A stretch of 41,393 bases of DNA from an uncultured Veillonellaceae bacterium. Its GTDB lineage: Bacteria; Bacillota; Negativicutes; Selenomonadales; Selenomonadaceae. The notes beneath the pieces were generated by a model. That model was given only the letters and a program-made list of their open reading frames with translations. It was not told the DNA's origin and did not search any database. The stretch covers positions 1 through 41,393 of the forward strand of contig CADCIX010000018.1 in the NCBI GenBank assembly GCA_902801565.1, given 5' to 3'. A program made the translations under genes and the position numbers. This document shows positions 16,070-24,617 of this stretch, piece by piece; the stretch's first letter is position 1; every line of letters begins with the position of its first letter.

Positions 16070-17656
16070 TCAAGGGGACTCTTGCGGCTCCTGTTTCTGC
16101 ATTCCGAGACTTCTTATGCCTCTCCGCGCTTCCGGCAGTTTCTCAAGGACATCCGAGGCAATGAGCCCTTCCCCCTTCTCCTCATAGGCAAGGTCTCCTG
16201 CCAATCCATGAAGATAGACACCTGCCAGCGGCGCAAGACCCTCCTCCGTCTGGCACACCAGCCCTGCAATCGTCCCTGCCAGCACATCGCCGCAGCCTGC
16301 GGTCGCCATGCCGGGATTGCCCTTTGTCGTAAAAAAGGCCTCGCCGTCCGGATAGACCACAATGGTGCACTCGCTCTTCACCACAAAGACAGACTGATAT
16401 TCCCGGGCAGCCTCCCGCACCATCGGAAGCAGGGAACTCCGAAGCTCCGGCACCGAGATATCGAGAAGTGCCGCCATCTCGCCCAAATGGGGCGTAAGAA
16501 TCGGGGGCTTTTTGCATTCCGCCAGAAGTTCCGGATGCTTCCGATAGGCATAGATGGCATCCGCATCAAGGATTACAGGCTTGTTGATGTTCGCCAGCAG
16601 ATGACGCACAAGATTCCCTGTCTCATCCCTCCGTCCCAAACCGGGGCCAAGCAACACGACATCATGGGATTCCACCAGCTGCAAGAGGCTTCCCATGGCC
16701 CTGTCCCCGCCCAGGACGCCGGACGCAACCTCGGGAATCGGCTGGGTCATGACCTCTGTGAGCTTTCCCTCCATGATATCATGAAGGCTCTCCGCAACGG
16801 CCAGGGTGGAGATTCCCGCGCCACTCCGAAGCACAGCCCTGGATGCCAGTGCAGCCGCCCCGGTCATCCCCCTTGACCCGGCAACGACAAGGACACGACC
16901 GCAGCTTCCCTTGTGGACATCCATGGGACGAGGAGAGAACAAGGTTTCCGCCAAGGCATCATCGATCAATTCCTGCTTCAATTCCTCTGCCTCAAGGAGC
17001 TGGGAGGGGATACCGATATCATCTACAAGCAGCTTGCCCGTGCATTCCGCTCCCGGGCAGAAGAAATGCCCAATCTTCGGAAGGCCCAGGGAAATCGTCA
17101 AATCTGCCCGCACAGCCTCGCCGGGCGCTTCTCCGGTATCCGCCTCGATTCCCGATGGAACATCAATGGACACGACGGGTTTGCCCGACTCGTTCACAAC
17201 CCTGATCAAATCTGCAATATCCTTTCGCGGCGCCCCTTTGACTCCCGTGCCAAGAATGCCATCCAGGATGCCATCGGCAAAGCGCTTCAGGAAGACGCGT
17301 AGCTTATCCAAGGAGCGTTCGCCCTCCAGAAGCTTCACTTCTATGCCCATCCTGCCCACAATATCTCGGTTCACTGCCGCAGAACGAGTGAGATGCGCAG
17401 GGTTGCCCGCCATGAATACCTTCACCTTCGCCCCATGATTCGACAAATGGCGCGCCGCAACAAAGGCATCTCCCCCATTATTCCCGGTTCCGGCCAGGAC
17501 GCAGATCGTCTTTCCATGGACACCTCCCAAGAAGTTCTCCGTCGCCTCTGCGGCCTGATGTCCCGCATTTTCCATGAGAAGGAGCTCAGGGATCCCGAAC
17601 TCCTCCGTTGCCTTCTTGTCAATCGCCCGCATCTCATCCACCAAGGAAATTTTCAT
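16070..17656 (-). CDS. nnr: Bifunctional NAD(P)HX epimerase/ADP-dependent dehydratase Nnr
   Basis: A 528-aa metabolite-repair enzyme. Residues 1 to about 215 are the YjeF N-terminal epimerase, with LLMENAGHQAAEA, VLAGTGNNGGDAFVAARHL and VSIDVPSGIEADTGE. The rest is the ribokinase-like dehydratase, with KGSCGRVLVVAGSRGMTGAA, LGPGLGR, ILTPHLGEMA and NPGMATAGCGDVLAGTIAGL. Together they restore hydrated NAD(P)H. ATG at 17656 follows GGAGGGG and starts 2 nt after the acpS stop. The acpS-nnr pairing is common in Firmicutes. Confidence 0.96.
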   Translation of the reverse strand: MKISLVDEMRAIDKKATEEFGIPELLLMENAGHQAAEATENFLGGVHGKTICVLAGTGNNGGDAFVAARHLSNHGAKVKVFMAGNPAHLTRSAAVNRDIVGRMGIEVKLLEGERSLDKLRVFLKRFADGILDGILGTGVKGAPRKDIADLIRVVNESGKPVVSIDVPSGIEADTGEAPGEAVRADLTISLGLPKIGHFFCPGAECTGKLLVDDIGIPSQLLEAEELKQELIDDALAETLFSPRPMDVHKGSCGRVLVVAGSRGMTGAAALASRAVLRSGAGISTLAVAESLHDIMEGKLTEVMTQPIPEVASGVLGGDRAMGSLLQLVESHDVVLLGPGLGRRDETGNLVRHLLANINKPVILDADAIYAYRKHPELLAECKKPPILTPHLGEMAALLDISVPELRSSLLPMVREAAREYQSVFVVKSECTIVVYPDGEAFFTTKGNPGMATAGCGDVLAGTIAGLVCQTEEGLAPLAGVYLHGLAGDLAYEEKGEGLIASDVLEKLPEARRGIRSLGMQKQEPQESP

Positions 17657-17658
17657 CG

Positions 17659-18033
17659 TCACCCCTCCATCACGCATTGCGCCGTGGCATATTCCATCGC
17701 ATGGCTCAGGGAAACATGCACATATCGCACGCCCTTCTTTTCTGCCAGATCGGCATAATAGCCGCTTAACCGTATACGGGGGCAGCCCAGTTCATCCGGC
17801 AGGATCTCGATATCCTGCAAGGTACCGCCCCGAAGGCCTGTGCCGAAGGCCTTCAGCACTGCCTCCTTTCCGGAAAAGCGCGCCGCATAAGAGGCCGCTG
17901 CCTGTCTGCCCCGCCCCTCGCAATACTCAATTTCTCCAAGCGTATAGACACGCTCCTTGAACCGCTCATTTTCCAGAGCTCTCTTCATTCTCCCAATCTC
18001 CACGATATCCGTGCCAATCCCCAAGATCCTCAT
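17659..18033 (-). CDS. acpS: Holo-[acyl-carrier-protein] synthase AcpS
   Basis: A 124-aa phosphopantetheinyl transferase that activates ACP for fatty acid synthesis. The Mg2+ Asp lies in GIGTDIVEIGRM, the catalytic Glu in RFSGKEAVLKAFGTG, and the C-terminal HVSLSHAMEYATAQCV is typical. Length is normal. It is the first gene of the acpS-nnr pair and is separated from motB by a terminator. Confidence 0.97.
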   Translation of the reverse strand: MRILGIGTDIVEIGRMKRALENERFKERVYTLGEIEYCEGRGRQAAASYAARFSGKEAVLKAFGTGLRGGTLQDIEILPDELGCPRIRLSGYYADLAEKKGVRYVHVSLSHAMEYATAQCVMEG

Positions 18034-18053
18034 CCTCTATCCCTCGTCTCAAA

Positions 18054-18078
18054 AAAGCCGGCTGCATGAGCCGGCTTT
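18054..18078. terminator. Terminator between motB and acpS
   Basis: A 10-bp stem (AAAGCCGGCT/AGCCGGCTTT) with 5-nt loop. On the minus strand it is followed by three further Ts, ending the motAB transcript 9 bp after the motB stop. Confidence 0.8.
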
Positions 18079-18086
18079 CGTTTTTC

Positions 18087-18881
18087 TCATTTGTCCTGCA
18101 ATTTCGCTTCCAGCGCCTTTCGTTCCGCTTCATGGGGATCAAAATGCTGGCTCCTCGCAATGAGTACCTCAACACGGCGGTTCTGCGTCCTCCCCGCCTC
18201 CTGATTGTTGTCCGCAATCGGCCGATACTCGCTGTAGCCAACGGCACTGAACCTTGCCGGATTCAGGCCGGAATTCAGGGACAACAGGTATTTCATGAAG
18301 TTCAGCGCACGATAAGAGCTCAATTCCCAGTTTGACGGATATTGTGCCGTATTGATGGGAACATTGTCCGTATGCCCGGAAATGAGCACCCTTTGCGGTA
18401 TTGTCGCCAAAAGGCCCGCCACCACGGGGCCAATCTTCTGGGCATCGCCCACCAGCTCTGCCGAGCCGGAGGGGAACAGCGCCTTCTCCTTGATTCGTAT
18501 CATGAGCCCATCATCGGCAAGCTCCGTGCTGAGCTCGTCTTCCAGCTTGTTTTGCTCGATGTACTCGTCCAGCTGCTTCTTGATGTTCTCCAACTGCTGG
18601 TTTTCCTGAATATAGGCATTGTTACCCAGATCCTCGTCACTGACAACCTGGCGCATCATGCTGGGATTCGGGCCTGCCTTGTCGAAAAAGGAAGGACCGC
18701 CCATATTGAACGCAGCCGTGAATGCCTGTGCCATCTCGTTTACCTTGTTCTGATCCGTCTGGGACATGGCAAACAAGGCGATAAAGAGTGCCAGAAGAAG
18801 GGTCATAAGATCGGAATAGGGCAGTAACCAAGCCTCGCCCTCATGTTCCTCATGGGGTTTGCCCCGTTTTTTCCTGGCCAT
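18087..18881 (-). CDS. motB: Flagellar stator protein MotB
   Basis: A 264-aa protein with a basic N-terminus, a single membrane helix carrying the proton- or ion-binding Asp in PYSDLMTLLLALFIALFAMS (about residue 24), a periplasmic plug/linker, and an OmpA-type peptidoglycan-binding domain with ISGHTDNVPIN and NRRVEVL. ATG at 18881 is preferred to the TTG at 18884. It follows motA with 4 nt between the motA stop and its ATG, forming the MotA-MotB stator pair. This implies flagellar motility, as in Selenomonas. Confidence 0.95.
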   Translation of the reverse strand: MARKKRGKPHEEHEGEAWLLPYSDLMTLLLALFIALFAMSQTDQNKVNEMAQAFTAAFNMGGPSFFDKAGPNPSMMRQVVSDEDLGNNAYIQENQQLENIKKQLDEYIEQNKLEDELSTELADDGLMIRIKEKALFPSGSAELVGDAQKIGPVVAGLLATIPQRVLISGHTDNVPINTAQYPSNWELSSYRALNFMKYLLSLNSGLNPARFSAVGYSEYRPIADNNQEAGRTQNRRVEVLIARSQHFDPHEAERKALEAKLQDK

Positions 18882-18885
18882 CAAA

Positions 18886-19659
18886 TCACTCCTTCTTCAA
18901 GCCTTCGCGCTCAGTCTGAGGAATGAACACCATGAGCTTTGCCTCGATTGCCGTCGGCGAATCACCGGCCTGCAAGGACAAGATGCCCTCAATGATCATG
19001 CGCTTCTCGCTGACCTCTGCCTCAGAGAGCAGCTTCAGCTTGTTGGCAAGCGGAAGATAGATAACGTATGCCGAGAAAATACCGAGAATCGTTGCAACGA
19101 ATGCCGCAGCGATCGCATGGCCGAGCTTGTTGACGTCATCCAGGTTGCCCAGTGCAGCGATAAGTCCGACAACGGCGCCAAGCACGCCCAGCGTCGGCGC
19201 ATAGGTGCCCGCCTGGGTAAGTATGGAACGTCCTACGGAATGGCGTTCCTGCATGACCGCCAATTCCGCATCAAGCACGTCGCTGACGAATTCCGGGTCC
19301 ATGCCGTCGATTACCATGCCCAATCCTGTGCGAAAGAAGGGATCCTGTATTTCCTGAACCTTGTTCTCAAGGGCCAGAATACCTTCGCGACGGGCAATCT
19401 GTGACAACTCAATGAACAGCTGCAGCAATTCTGCCTTCTCATGCAACGGCGGCCGAAAAAACGTCATCTTCACCAGTTTTGGCAAAGATTTCAGCTGATT
19501 CATATTGAATGCAATAAACAGACAGGAAAACGTACCGCCAATGATGATCAGGAATGCCGCCGGGTTATTCAGTGAACTGATCGGTGCGCCCTTAATGACC
19601 ATTCCGACGAATACGGAAATAAAACCGGCAACCACACCGATGACTGTCGACATTTCCAA
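18886..19659 (-). CDS. motA: Flagellar stator protein MotA
   Basis: A roughly 258-aa protein with four membrane segments and a large cytoplasmic loop (EKAELLQLFIELSQIARREG...) that contacts the rotor. The functional Pro lies in TYAPTLGVLGAVVGLIAALG. The start is uncertain: TTG at 19659 (MEMSTVIGVV) is 8-9 nt after AGGGGGG and fits the family N-terminus, ATG at 19653 is slightly far from that site, and 19701 would precede the site. It is followed directly by motB. Confidence 0.94.
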   Translation of the reverse strand: MEMSTVIGVVAGFISVFVGMVIKGAPISSLNNPAAFLIIIGGTFSCLFIAFNMNQLKSLPKLVKMTFFRPPLHEKAELLQLFIELSQIARREGILALENKVQEIQDPFFRTGLGMVIDGMDPEFVSDVLDAELAVMQERHSVGRSILTQAGTYAPTLGVLGAVVGLIAALGNLDDVNKLGHAIAAAFVATILGIFSAYVIYLPLANKLKLLSEAEVSEKRMIIEGILSLQAGDSPTAIEAKLMVFIPQTEREGLKKE

Positions 19660-19924
19660 GATAATAGCCCCCCTAACCTTCTTTTCTTGCTGAAGGAACA
19701 TGTTTTACTTTCAAGTATACACCCATGTCTTTCTATAATTCCATACCCAAGCCCAAAAATCCTACTAAAAATCTAAATTTTTTTATCGAAAAATCTTTTT
19801 GCTTCTTTTTTAAATTTTTTTGCATAAATTTCTTTTATTATATCATAGATTTCTCAAAAATATGATATAATGGTTGAAAATAAGTTGAATTTATCAGGGC
19901 CTATCATGTCAAGGGAGCGATATC
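19660..19924. other. A/T-rich divergent intergenic region (motA / lysR)
   Basis: About 265 bp rich in T- and A-tracts, with no gene seen. It must hold both promoters. A TATAAT at 19866-19871 is a candidate -10 for the LysR gene, with only a weak -35 (TAGATT-like). On the minus strand a TATACT near 19718-19723 is a candidate for motA. Confidence 0.4.
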
Positions 19925-20818
19925 ATGGAACTACGTCAACTGGAATACTTCCAAATGGCCAGCCGATTGCGCAACATCACCAGGGCTGCCGAGCGCCTTC
20001 GCGTTTCACAGCCGAACATCACGGTTGCCATCAAGAAGCTGGAAGCAGAACTTGGCATACAACTGTTCGATCGCAGCCAAAAGCAGCTTTCCCTGACACC
20101 GGAAGGCACCGTCTTCCTCAATCGCATCGACCTGGCCCTCCGAAACATACAGGATGCCGTCCTTGAGGTCAACGACTACAAGCAGCTTCAGAAGGGAACC
20201 ATAAAGATCGGGATACCGCCCATGATGGGGGCCTATCTCTTCCCGAAAATCTTTTCCAGCTTCCGCCAAAGCTACTCCAACCTGGACATCTATCTTTACG
20301 AGGAAGGCTCCATGACCATCCGGGAACAGCTGGAACGGGATGAACTGGATTTCGGCATCATCATCATATCCAATGCCTCCACCAACCTTCAGCTCCTGCC
20401 CATGTCAAAGAACCAGATCGTTGCCTGCGTGCCTGAGACCAGCCCCTTGGCAGAAGAGGATTCCCTGACCTTTGAGGACATTTCCTCCTCCGATATCATC
20501 ATGTTGAAGGAAGGCTCCTTCCTGAGACAGCTCATCCTCCAGGAATTCAAGGACGCGGACATCACCCCGAACATCGTTCTGGAGTCCAACCAGGTCGTTA
20601 CCATAAAAGGACTGGTATCCCGCGGCGTCGGCATCTCCTTCCTCCTGGACATCGTTCTGGAGGACTCGCCGGGCATCAAGGCCGTTCCACTTGCCTCTCC
20701 GCTCTTTGTGGATGTCGGGCTTGCCTGGAAAAAAGACAGGTATATTTCCAAGGCTGCACAGTCCTTCATCGATTTCTGCAAGAATATCCTGAAACATACC
20801 AAAGAGGACATTCAATGA
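19925..20818 (+). CDS. LysR-family transcriptional regulator
   Basis: A 297-aa regulator of standard length. The N-terminal winged helix-turn-helix reads MELRQLEYFQMASRLRNITRAAERLRVSQPNITVAIKKLEAELG, here split in description: the recognition helix is VSQPNITVAIKKLE. The C-terminal periplasmic-binding-like ligand domain begins near residue 92 (GTIKIGIPPMMG). AAGGGAG precedes the ATG. LysR proteins usually control a divergent neighbour, here motAB, but the convergent iorA-iorB-paaK operon is a metabolic alternative; neither is shown by the sequence. The ligand is unknown. Confidence 0.93.
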   Translation: MELRQLEYFQMASRLRNITRAAERLRVSQPNITVAIKKLEAELGIQLFDRSQKQLSLTPEGTVFLNRIDLALRNIQDAVLEVNDYKQLQKGTIKIGIPPMMGAYLFPKIFSSFRQSYSNLDIYLYEEGSMTIREQLERDELDFGIIIISNASTNLQLLPMSKNQIVACVPETSPLAEEDSLTFEDISSSDIIMLKEGSFLRQLILQEFKDADITPNIVLESNQVVTIKGLVSRGVGISFLLDIVLEDSPGIKAVPLASPLFVDVGLAWKKDRYISKAAQSFIDFCKNILKHTKEDIQ

Positions 20819-20832
20819 ATGTTTTACAGAAT

Positions 20833-20868
20833 AAAAGCAGTTCTCCTCCATCCGGGAGAACTGCTTTT
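20833..20868. terminator. Bidirectional terminator between lysR and paaK
   Basis: A perfect 14-bp stem (20833-20846 with 20855-20868) with an 8-nt loop and TTTTTT on the plus side, AAAA on the other. It lies 14 bp after the regulator stop and 18 bp after the paaK stop. Confidence 0.88.
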
Positions 20869-20885
20869 TTGCGCCAGCCTATATC

Positions 20886-22121
20886 TCAATCATATCTCTC
20901 GTCAATGACACGCTTCGTCTTCTTTTCGCTACGGGGCAGGATGCCGATCTCGACGATCTTGACCAGGGGCGTGAAGCCGATCTTGCTCTTGACCGCTGCG
21001 GCGATCTTTCCTGCCATCTCCAGGAAGTTCACGCTGCCGTTGGTCTCCACATAGATGCGCATGGTATCCTTGCCATCCAGGTGGGACAGGCGTATCTGGT
21101 ATTCGCTGGAAAGCTCCGGGAAGCTCTCCAGGACTTCCTCGATCTGTTTCGGGAACACATTGACGCCCTTGATCTTTATCATGTCATCGCTGCGTCCGGA
21201 AATGATGTCAATGCGCGGGAACTTGCTGCCGCAGGGGCATTCCCCAGGAATGATGCGTGACAAGTCGTGGGTGCGGTAGCGGATGAGGGGCGCCCCCTCC
21301 TTGACCAAGGTGGTGATGACGATCTCCCCGAATTCCCCGTCGGGCACATTCTCCCCGGTCTTGGGGTCGATGATCTCAAGGTACACATAGTCATCCCAGA
21401 TATGCATGCCGGTGTCATACTTGCAGTTGATGCCAATGCCGGGGCCGTAGATTTCCGTGAGGCCATAGATATCATAGAGCTCAATGCTGAGTTCCTTCGA
21501 GATCCTGTCGCGGATCTTCTTTCCCCAACGCTCGGAGCCAATGACACCCTTCTTCAGGCAGACCTTATCCTTGATTCCCCGCTTCTCGATTTCCTCCGCC
21601 AGAAGCAGTGCATAGGAAGAGGTTGCCGTGAGCACCGTCGTCTTCATATCCATCATCATCTGGATCTGCTTGTTCGTGTTGCCAGGCCCCATGGGAACGA
21701 CCATGGCTCCCAGCTTCTCGGCGCCGTTCTGGAAACCGATACCCGCCGTCCAAAGCCCGTAACCCGGAGTGATCTGGATGCGGTCCTCCTTCGTGATGCC
21801 GGCAAACTCATAGCAACGCTTGAACATTTCCGCCCAATCGTCCACATCCTTTGCCGTGTAGGGAATGATGACCGGCGTCCCCGTCGTGCCGGAGGAGGAA
21901 TGGATGCGCACGACCTCGCTTTCAGGCACCGCCATGAGCCCCAGTGGATAGGCATCCCGTAAATCCTGCTTCTGGGAGAAGGGCAGCTTCTGGAATTCCT
22001 CCACGGTCTTGACTCCCTGAATCCCCGCCTCTTTCAATTTCTTTCCGTAAAAATTGTTGACCTTCAAAAGCCTCTGAATCTGATGGTCTACCTGCTTGAG
22101 CTGTTTTTCGTTGATTTTCAT
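20886..22121 (-). CDS. paaK: Phenylacetate-CoA ligase PaaK-like
   Basis: A 411-aa AMP-forming ligase that activates aryl- or other acetates to CoA thioesters. The ATP loop HSSSGTTGTPVIIPYT, the YGLTEIYGPG block, RTHDLSRIIPGECPCG and the C-terminal GRSDDMIKIKGVNVFP with the PaaK C-domain are all present. It is slightly shorter than aerobic PaaK (about 430-440 aa), as is usual for versions linked to indolepyruvate oxidoreductase. The ATG overlaps iorB by 4 nt. It may work in reverse, gaining ATP from arylacetyl-CoA (inference). Confidence 0.92.
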   Translation of the reverse strand: MKINEKQLKQVDHQIQRLLKVNNFYGKKLKEAGIQGVKTVEEFQKLPFSQKQDLRDAYPLGLMAVPESEVVRIHSSSGTTGTPVIIPYTAKDVDDWAEMFKRCYEFAGITKEDRIQITPGYGLWTAGIGFQNGAEKLGAMVVPMGPGNTNKQIQMMMDMKTTVLTATSSYALLLAEEIEKRGIKDKVCLKKGVIGSERWGKKIRDRISKELSIELYDIYGLTEIYGPGIGINCKYDTGMHIWDDYVYLEIIDPKTGENVPDGEFGEIVITTLVKEGAPLIRYRTHDLSRIIPGECPCGSKFPRIDIISGRSDDMIKIKGVNVFPKQIEEVLESFPELSSEYQIRLSHLDGKDTMRIYVETNGSVNFLEMAGKIAAAVKSKIGFTPLVKIVEIGILPRSEKKTKRVIDERYD

Positions 22122-22708
22122 GAGATCCCCTTTTCCTCCGTATACATCAATGCTTTTTCATTCAAGTCATGGAATTTCGCAGGAACCTTCTCCCGCATGG
22201 CTGTCCGGATGTCCTCCACCTCGAACCCGAGCTCCCCCGTCCGGACCGCCGCCCCCAAAAGAAGCATATTGAGCACCTTTGCAGAACCGAGGTTTTTTGC
22301 CGCTGCCTCGCTGTCGATCAGGATAAGATTTTCTGTCTTTTCCTTGAGGTACTGCAGAACTTCCTCCAAGGGATAGGAAGATGTTCCGATCAGGGCACTT
22401 ACGGGAAGGATGGGGCAGGAACTCACCACCACAGTCCCGCCATCCTTCAGAAAAGGAAGATGGCGTACCGCTTCCGCCGGCTCAAAGCCGATGATGATGT
22501 CCGCCTTTCCCGGAGCGATCATCGGGGAATAAAGGTCCTTTCCCAGCCGCACATGAGAAAAAACGCTGCCTCCCCTCTGTGCCATGCCGATGGTTTCGGC
22601 GGTCTTCACTTCAATGCCCCGCTTCATGGCAGCAGCGGCCATGAGCTTGGAGGCCAGGATGGTTCCCTGTCCGCCGACACCGCATAAGATGATGTTCTTA
22701 TTCTTCAT
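22118..22708 (-). CDS. iorB: Indolepyruvate oxidoreductase subunit beta IorB
   Basis: A 196-aa gamma-type subunit of the 2-oxoacid:ferredoxin oxidoreductase family. IILCGVGGQGTILASKLMA is the family start; GMAQRGGSVFSHVRLG follows. With IorA it oxidises aryl pyruvates to arylacetyl-CoA and reduced ferredoxin. ATG at 22708 overlaps the end of iorA by 11 nt; a GTG at 22720 is possible but lacks a convincing ribosome site. Confidence 0.92.
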   Translation of the reverse strand: MKNKNIILCGVGGQGTILASKLMAAAAMKRGIEVKTAETIGMAQRGGSVFSHVRLGKDLYSPMIAPGKADIIIGFEPAEAVRHLPFLKDGGTVVVSSCPILPVSALIGTSSYPLEEVLQYLKEKTENLILIDSEAAAKNLGSAKVLNMLLLGAAVRTGELGFEVEDIRTAMREKVPAKFHDLNEKALMYTEEKGIS

Positions 22709-24527
22709 TCTTCTTGCCACCCCCGATCGCGCCTACAGGGCAAACCTGCTCGCAAAGAGTGCATCCCGTGCAGAGCGATGCATCGATAAAGGCCCTCTCA
22801 TCCTTGATGATAAGCGCCGGGCATCCCAATTCCCTGATACACTTCCTGCAGCCGATGCATGTTTCCGCATCCACGGTGGAACGTCCTGCCGGTTTCGTCA
22901 TGGCAATACAGGGAGAACGGAAGATCACAGCCTTGACTCCGGGCTCCTCCGCCACCCTCTTGATCGTGTCACGGGCAATCTCATAGTCCAGGGGATTGAC
23001 CGTTTCCACCGTCGTGAGGCCTATGGCGCGCAAAACCTTCTCGATACTGACCTTCTCCACCACCTGCCCCATGACCGTGCGCCCCGTGCCGGGATGTGGC
23101 TGGTGACCCGTCATGGCCGTGGTGGAATTGTCCAGGATAACCAGTGTCATGTCCGCCTGATTGTAGAAGGCATTCACCACCCCCGTGATCCCTGCGGCAA
23201 AAAAGGTGGAATCCCCCACAAAGGCAAAACATTTCGTTTCCTTATCGAGATGGCCGACGCCCTGGGCAATGTTGATGCCTGCCCCCATGCAGAGACAGGT
23301 ATCGCACATATCCAGCGGCATGGCATTTCCCAGGGTGTAGCAGCCAATATCGCCGCAATAGATGGTCTTCCTTCCCTTCATCGCCTGCTTGACCGCATAG
23401 AAGGAGGCGCGATGGGGACAGCCCGCGCAGAGCACCGGCGGGCGCACGGGCAGGGGCACATCCGGCGCGGCAGGCATCGGAACTTCCTCCAGGCCAAGGA
23501 AGGAATGGATTGCCCTGCTGACGGACAGAAGAGTGTTCTCCCCCGCGGAGGCAATATCCCCCGTCAGCTTGCCGTGAATCTTCACGGACAGATGATGTTT
23601 TCCGCAAATCTGAAGCAGCGCACGCTCAATGACAGGGTCCAGTTCCTCGATGCAAAGGACCTCATCCAGCCCATCCAGGAAACGAAGGGCCAGTTCCTCC
23701 GGGAAGGGAAAAGGCGTCGCAACCTTCAGGAGGCGCACATGGTTCTCACTGTCCACAGAATCCAGTGTGTACATATAACTGATACCATGGGAGGCAATAC
23801 CCTTTCTGTCGGAATCCTTCCCATATCTGCCATTCTCCCTCTGGATCTCGTTGCGGGGATACTCTGAAAGCACCGCAGTCAAATCCCTGTTTCTCTTTTC
23901 AATCAGTCCGTGGTTCTTCAAGGACAGACGCGGAAAGATGACCCAACGGGAGGAATCCTTCACAAAGCCCTCCGCCGTCGTCTCGCGGTATTCCCCCGCA
24001 TCCTTCACAGTAATGGCCTCGTAGCCGTGATCCACCCGCGTCGTGCAACGGAAAAACACAGGCGTGCCGTATTTCTCGGAAAAATCAAAGGCTTCCTGTA
24101 TCATCTCATAGGCTTCGGACACCGAAGTCGGATCGAACACCGGAACCTTGGCAAACATGGCAAAGGTTCTCGTATCCTGTTCCGTCTGGGAAGAAATCGG
24201 GCCGGGATCGTCTGCCACCATGACCACCATGCCGCCCTTGACGCCAACGTATTCCAGGCTCATCAAGGGATCCGATGCCACATTGAGCCCCACCTGCTTC
24301 ATGGTGACCATGGCCCTCGCACCGCTGTACGCCGCACCGGCGGCCACCTCCATGGCGGCTTTTTCGTTCACAGACCATTCCACATGGATATTCCCGGGAT
24401 TCCGTTTCGCCACGGTTTCCAGCACTTCCGTCGAGGGAGTCCCCGGATACCCCGCGACAAGCTTCACACCCGCGGCAATGGCGCCAAGGGCAATGGCCTC
24501 ATTCCCCATCAAAAATTCTTTATGCAT
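22698..24527 (-). CDS. iorA: Indolepyruvate oxidoreductase subunit alpha IorA
   Basis: A 609-aa TPP-dependent subunit. The N-terminal pyrimidine-binding domain starts at MGNEAIALGAIAAGVKLVAGYPGTPS; the central TPP domain has CAGCPHRASFYAV and GDIGCYTLGNAMPLD. The C-terminus carries two [4Fe-4S] ferredoxin motifs, CIGCRKCIRELGCP and CTGCTLCEQVCPVG, for passing electrons. All cofactor motifs look intact. ATG at 24527 follows GGAGAG. It leads the iorA-iorB-paaK operon, a route for fermenting Trp, Phe and Tyr via their 2-oxo acids under anaerobic conditions. Confidence 0.95.
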   Translation of the reverse strand: MHKEFLMGNEAIALGAIAAGVKLVAGYPGTPSTEVLETVAKRNPGNIHVEWSVNEKAAMEVAAGAAYSGARAMVTMKQVGLNVASDPLMSLEYVGVKGGMVVMVADDPGPISSQTEQDTRTFAMFAKVPVFDPTSVSEAYEMIQEAFDFSEKYGTPVFFRCTTRVDHGYEAITVKDAGEYRETTAEGFVKDSSRWVIFPRLSLKNHGLIEKRNRDLTAVLSEYPRNEIQRENGRYGKDSDRKGIASHGISYMYTLDSVDSENHVRLLKVATPFPFPEELALRFLDGLDEVLCIEELDPVIERALLQICGKHHLSVKIHGKLTGDIASAGENTLLSVSRAIHSFLGLEEVPMPAAPDVPLPVRPPVLCAGCPHRASFYAVKQAMKGRKTIYCGDIGCYTLGNAMPLDMCDTCLCMGAGINIAQGVGHLDKETKCFAFVGDSTFFAAGITGVVNAFYNQADMTLVILDNSTTAMTGHQPHPGTGRTVMGQVVEKVSIEKVLRAIGLTTVETVNPLDYEIARDTIKRVAEEPGVKAVIFRSPCIAMTKPAGRSTVDAETCIGCRKCIRELGCPALIIKDERAFIDASLCTGCTLCEQVCPVGAIGGGKKNEE

Positions 24528-24547
24528 AACACTCTCCTTCAATCATA

Positions 24548-24567
24548 CACAGCAAAACACAGCAAAA
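24548..24567. repeat. Two tandem 10-bp units upstream of iorA
   Basis: CACAGCAAAA occurs twice without a gap, between the dcuB terminator and the iorA start. It could be a regulator site or a slippage repeat. Confidence 0.6.
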
Positions 24568-24568
24568 C

Positions 24569-24595
24569 TGCCACACGTCCCACGAACGTGTGGCA
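24569..24595 (-). terminator. Terminator after dcuB
   Basis: A 10-bp stem (TGCCACACGT/ACGTGTGGCA) with a 7-nt loop. On the minus strand it is followed by GTTTTGC, a short T-run. It lies about 22 bp after the dcuB stop. Confidence 0.65.
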
Positions 24596-24617
24596 GACAA
24601 TAAGGAACTAACCAAAC

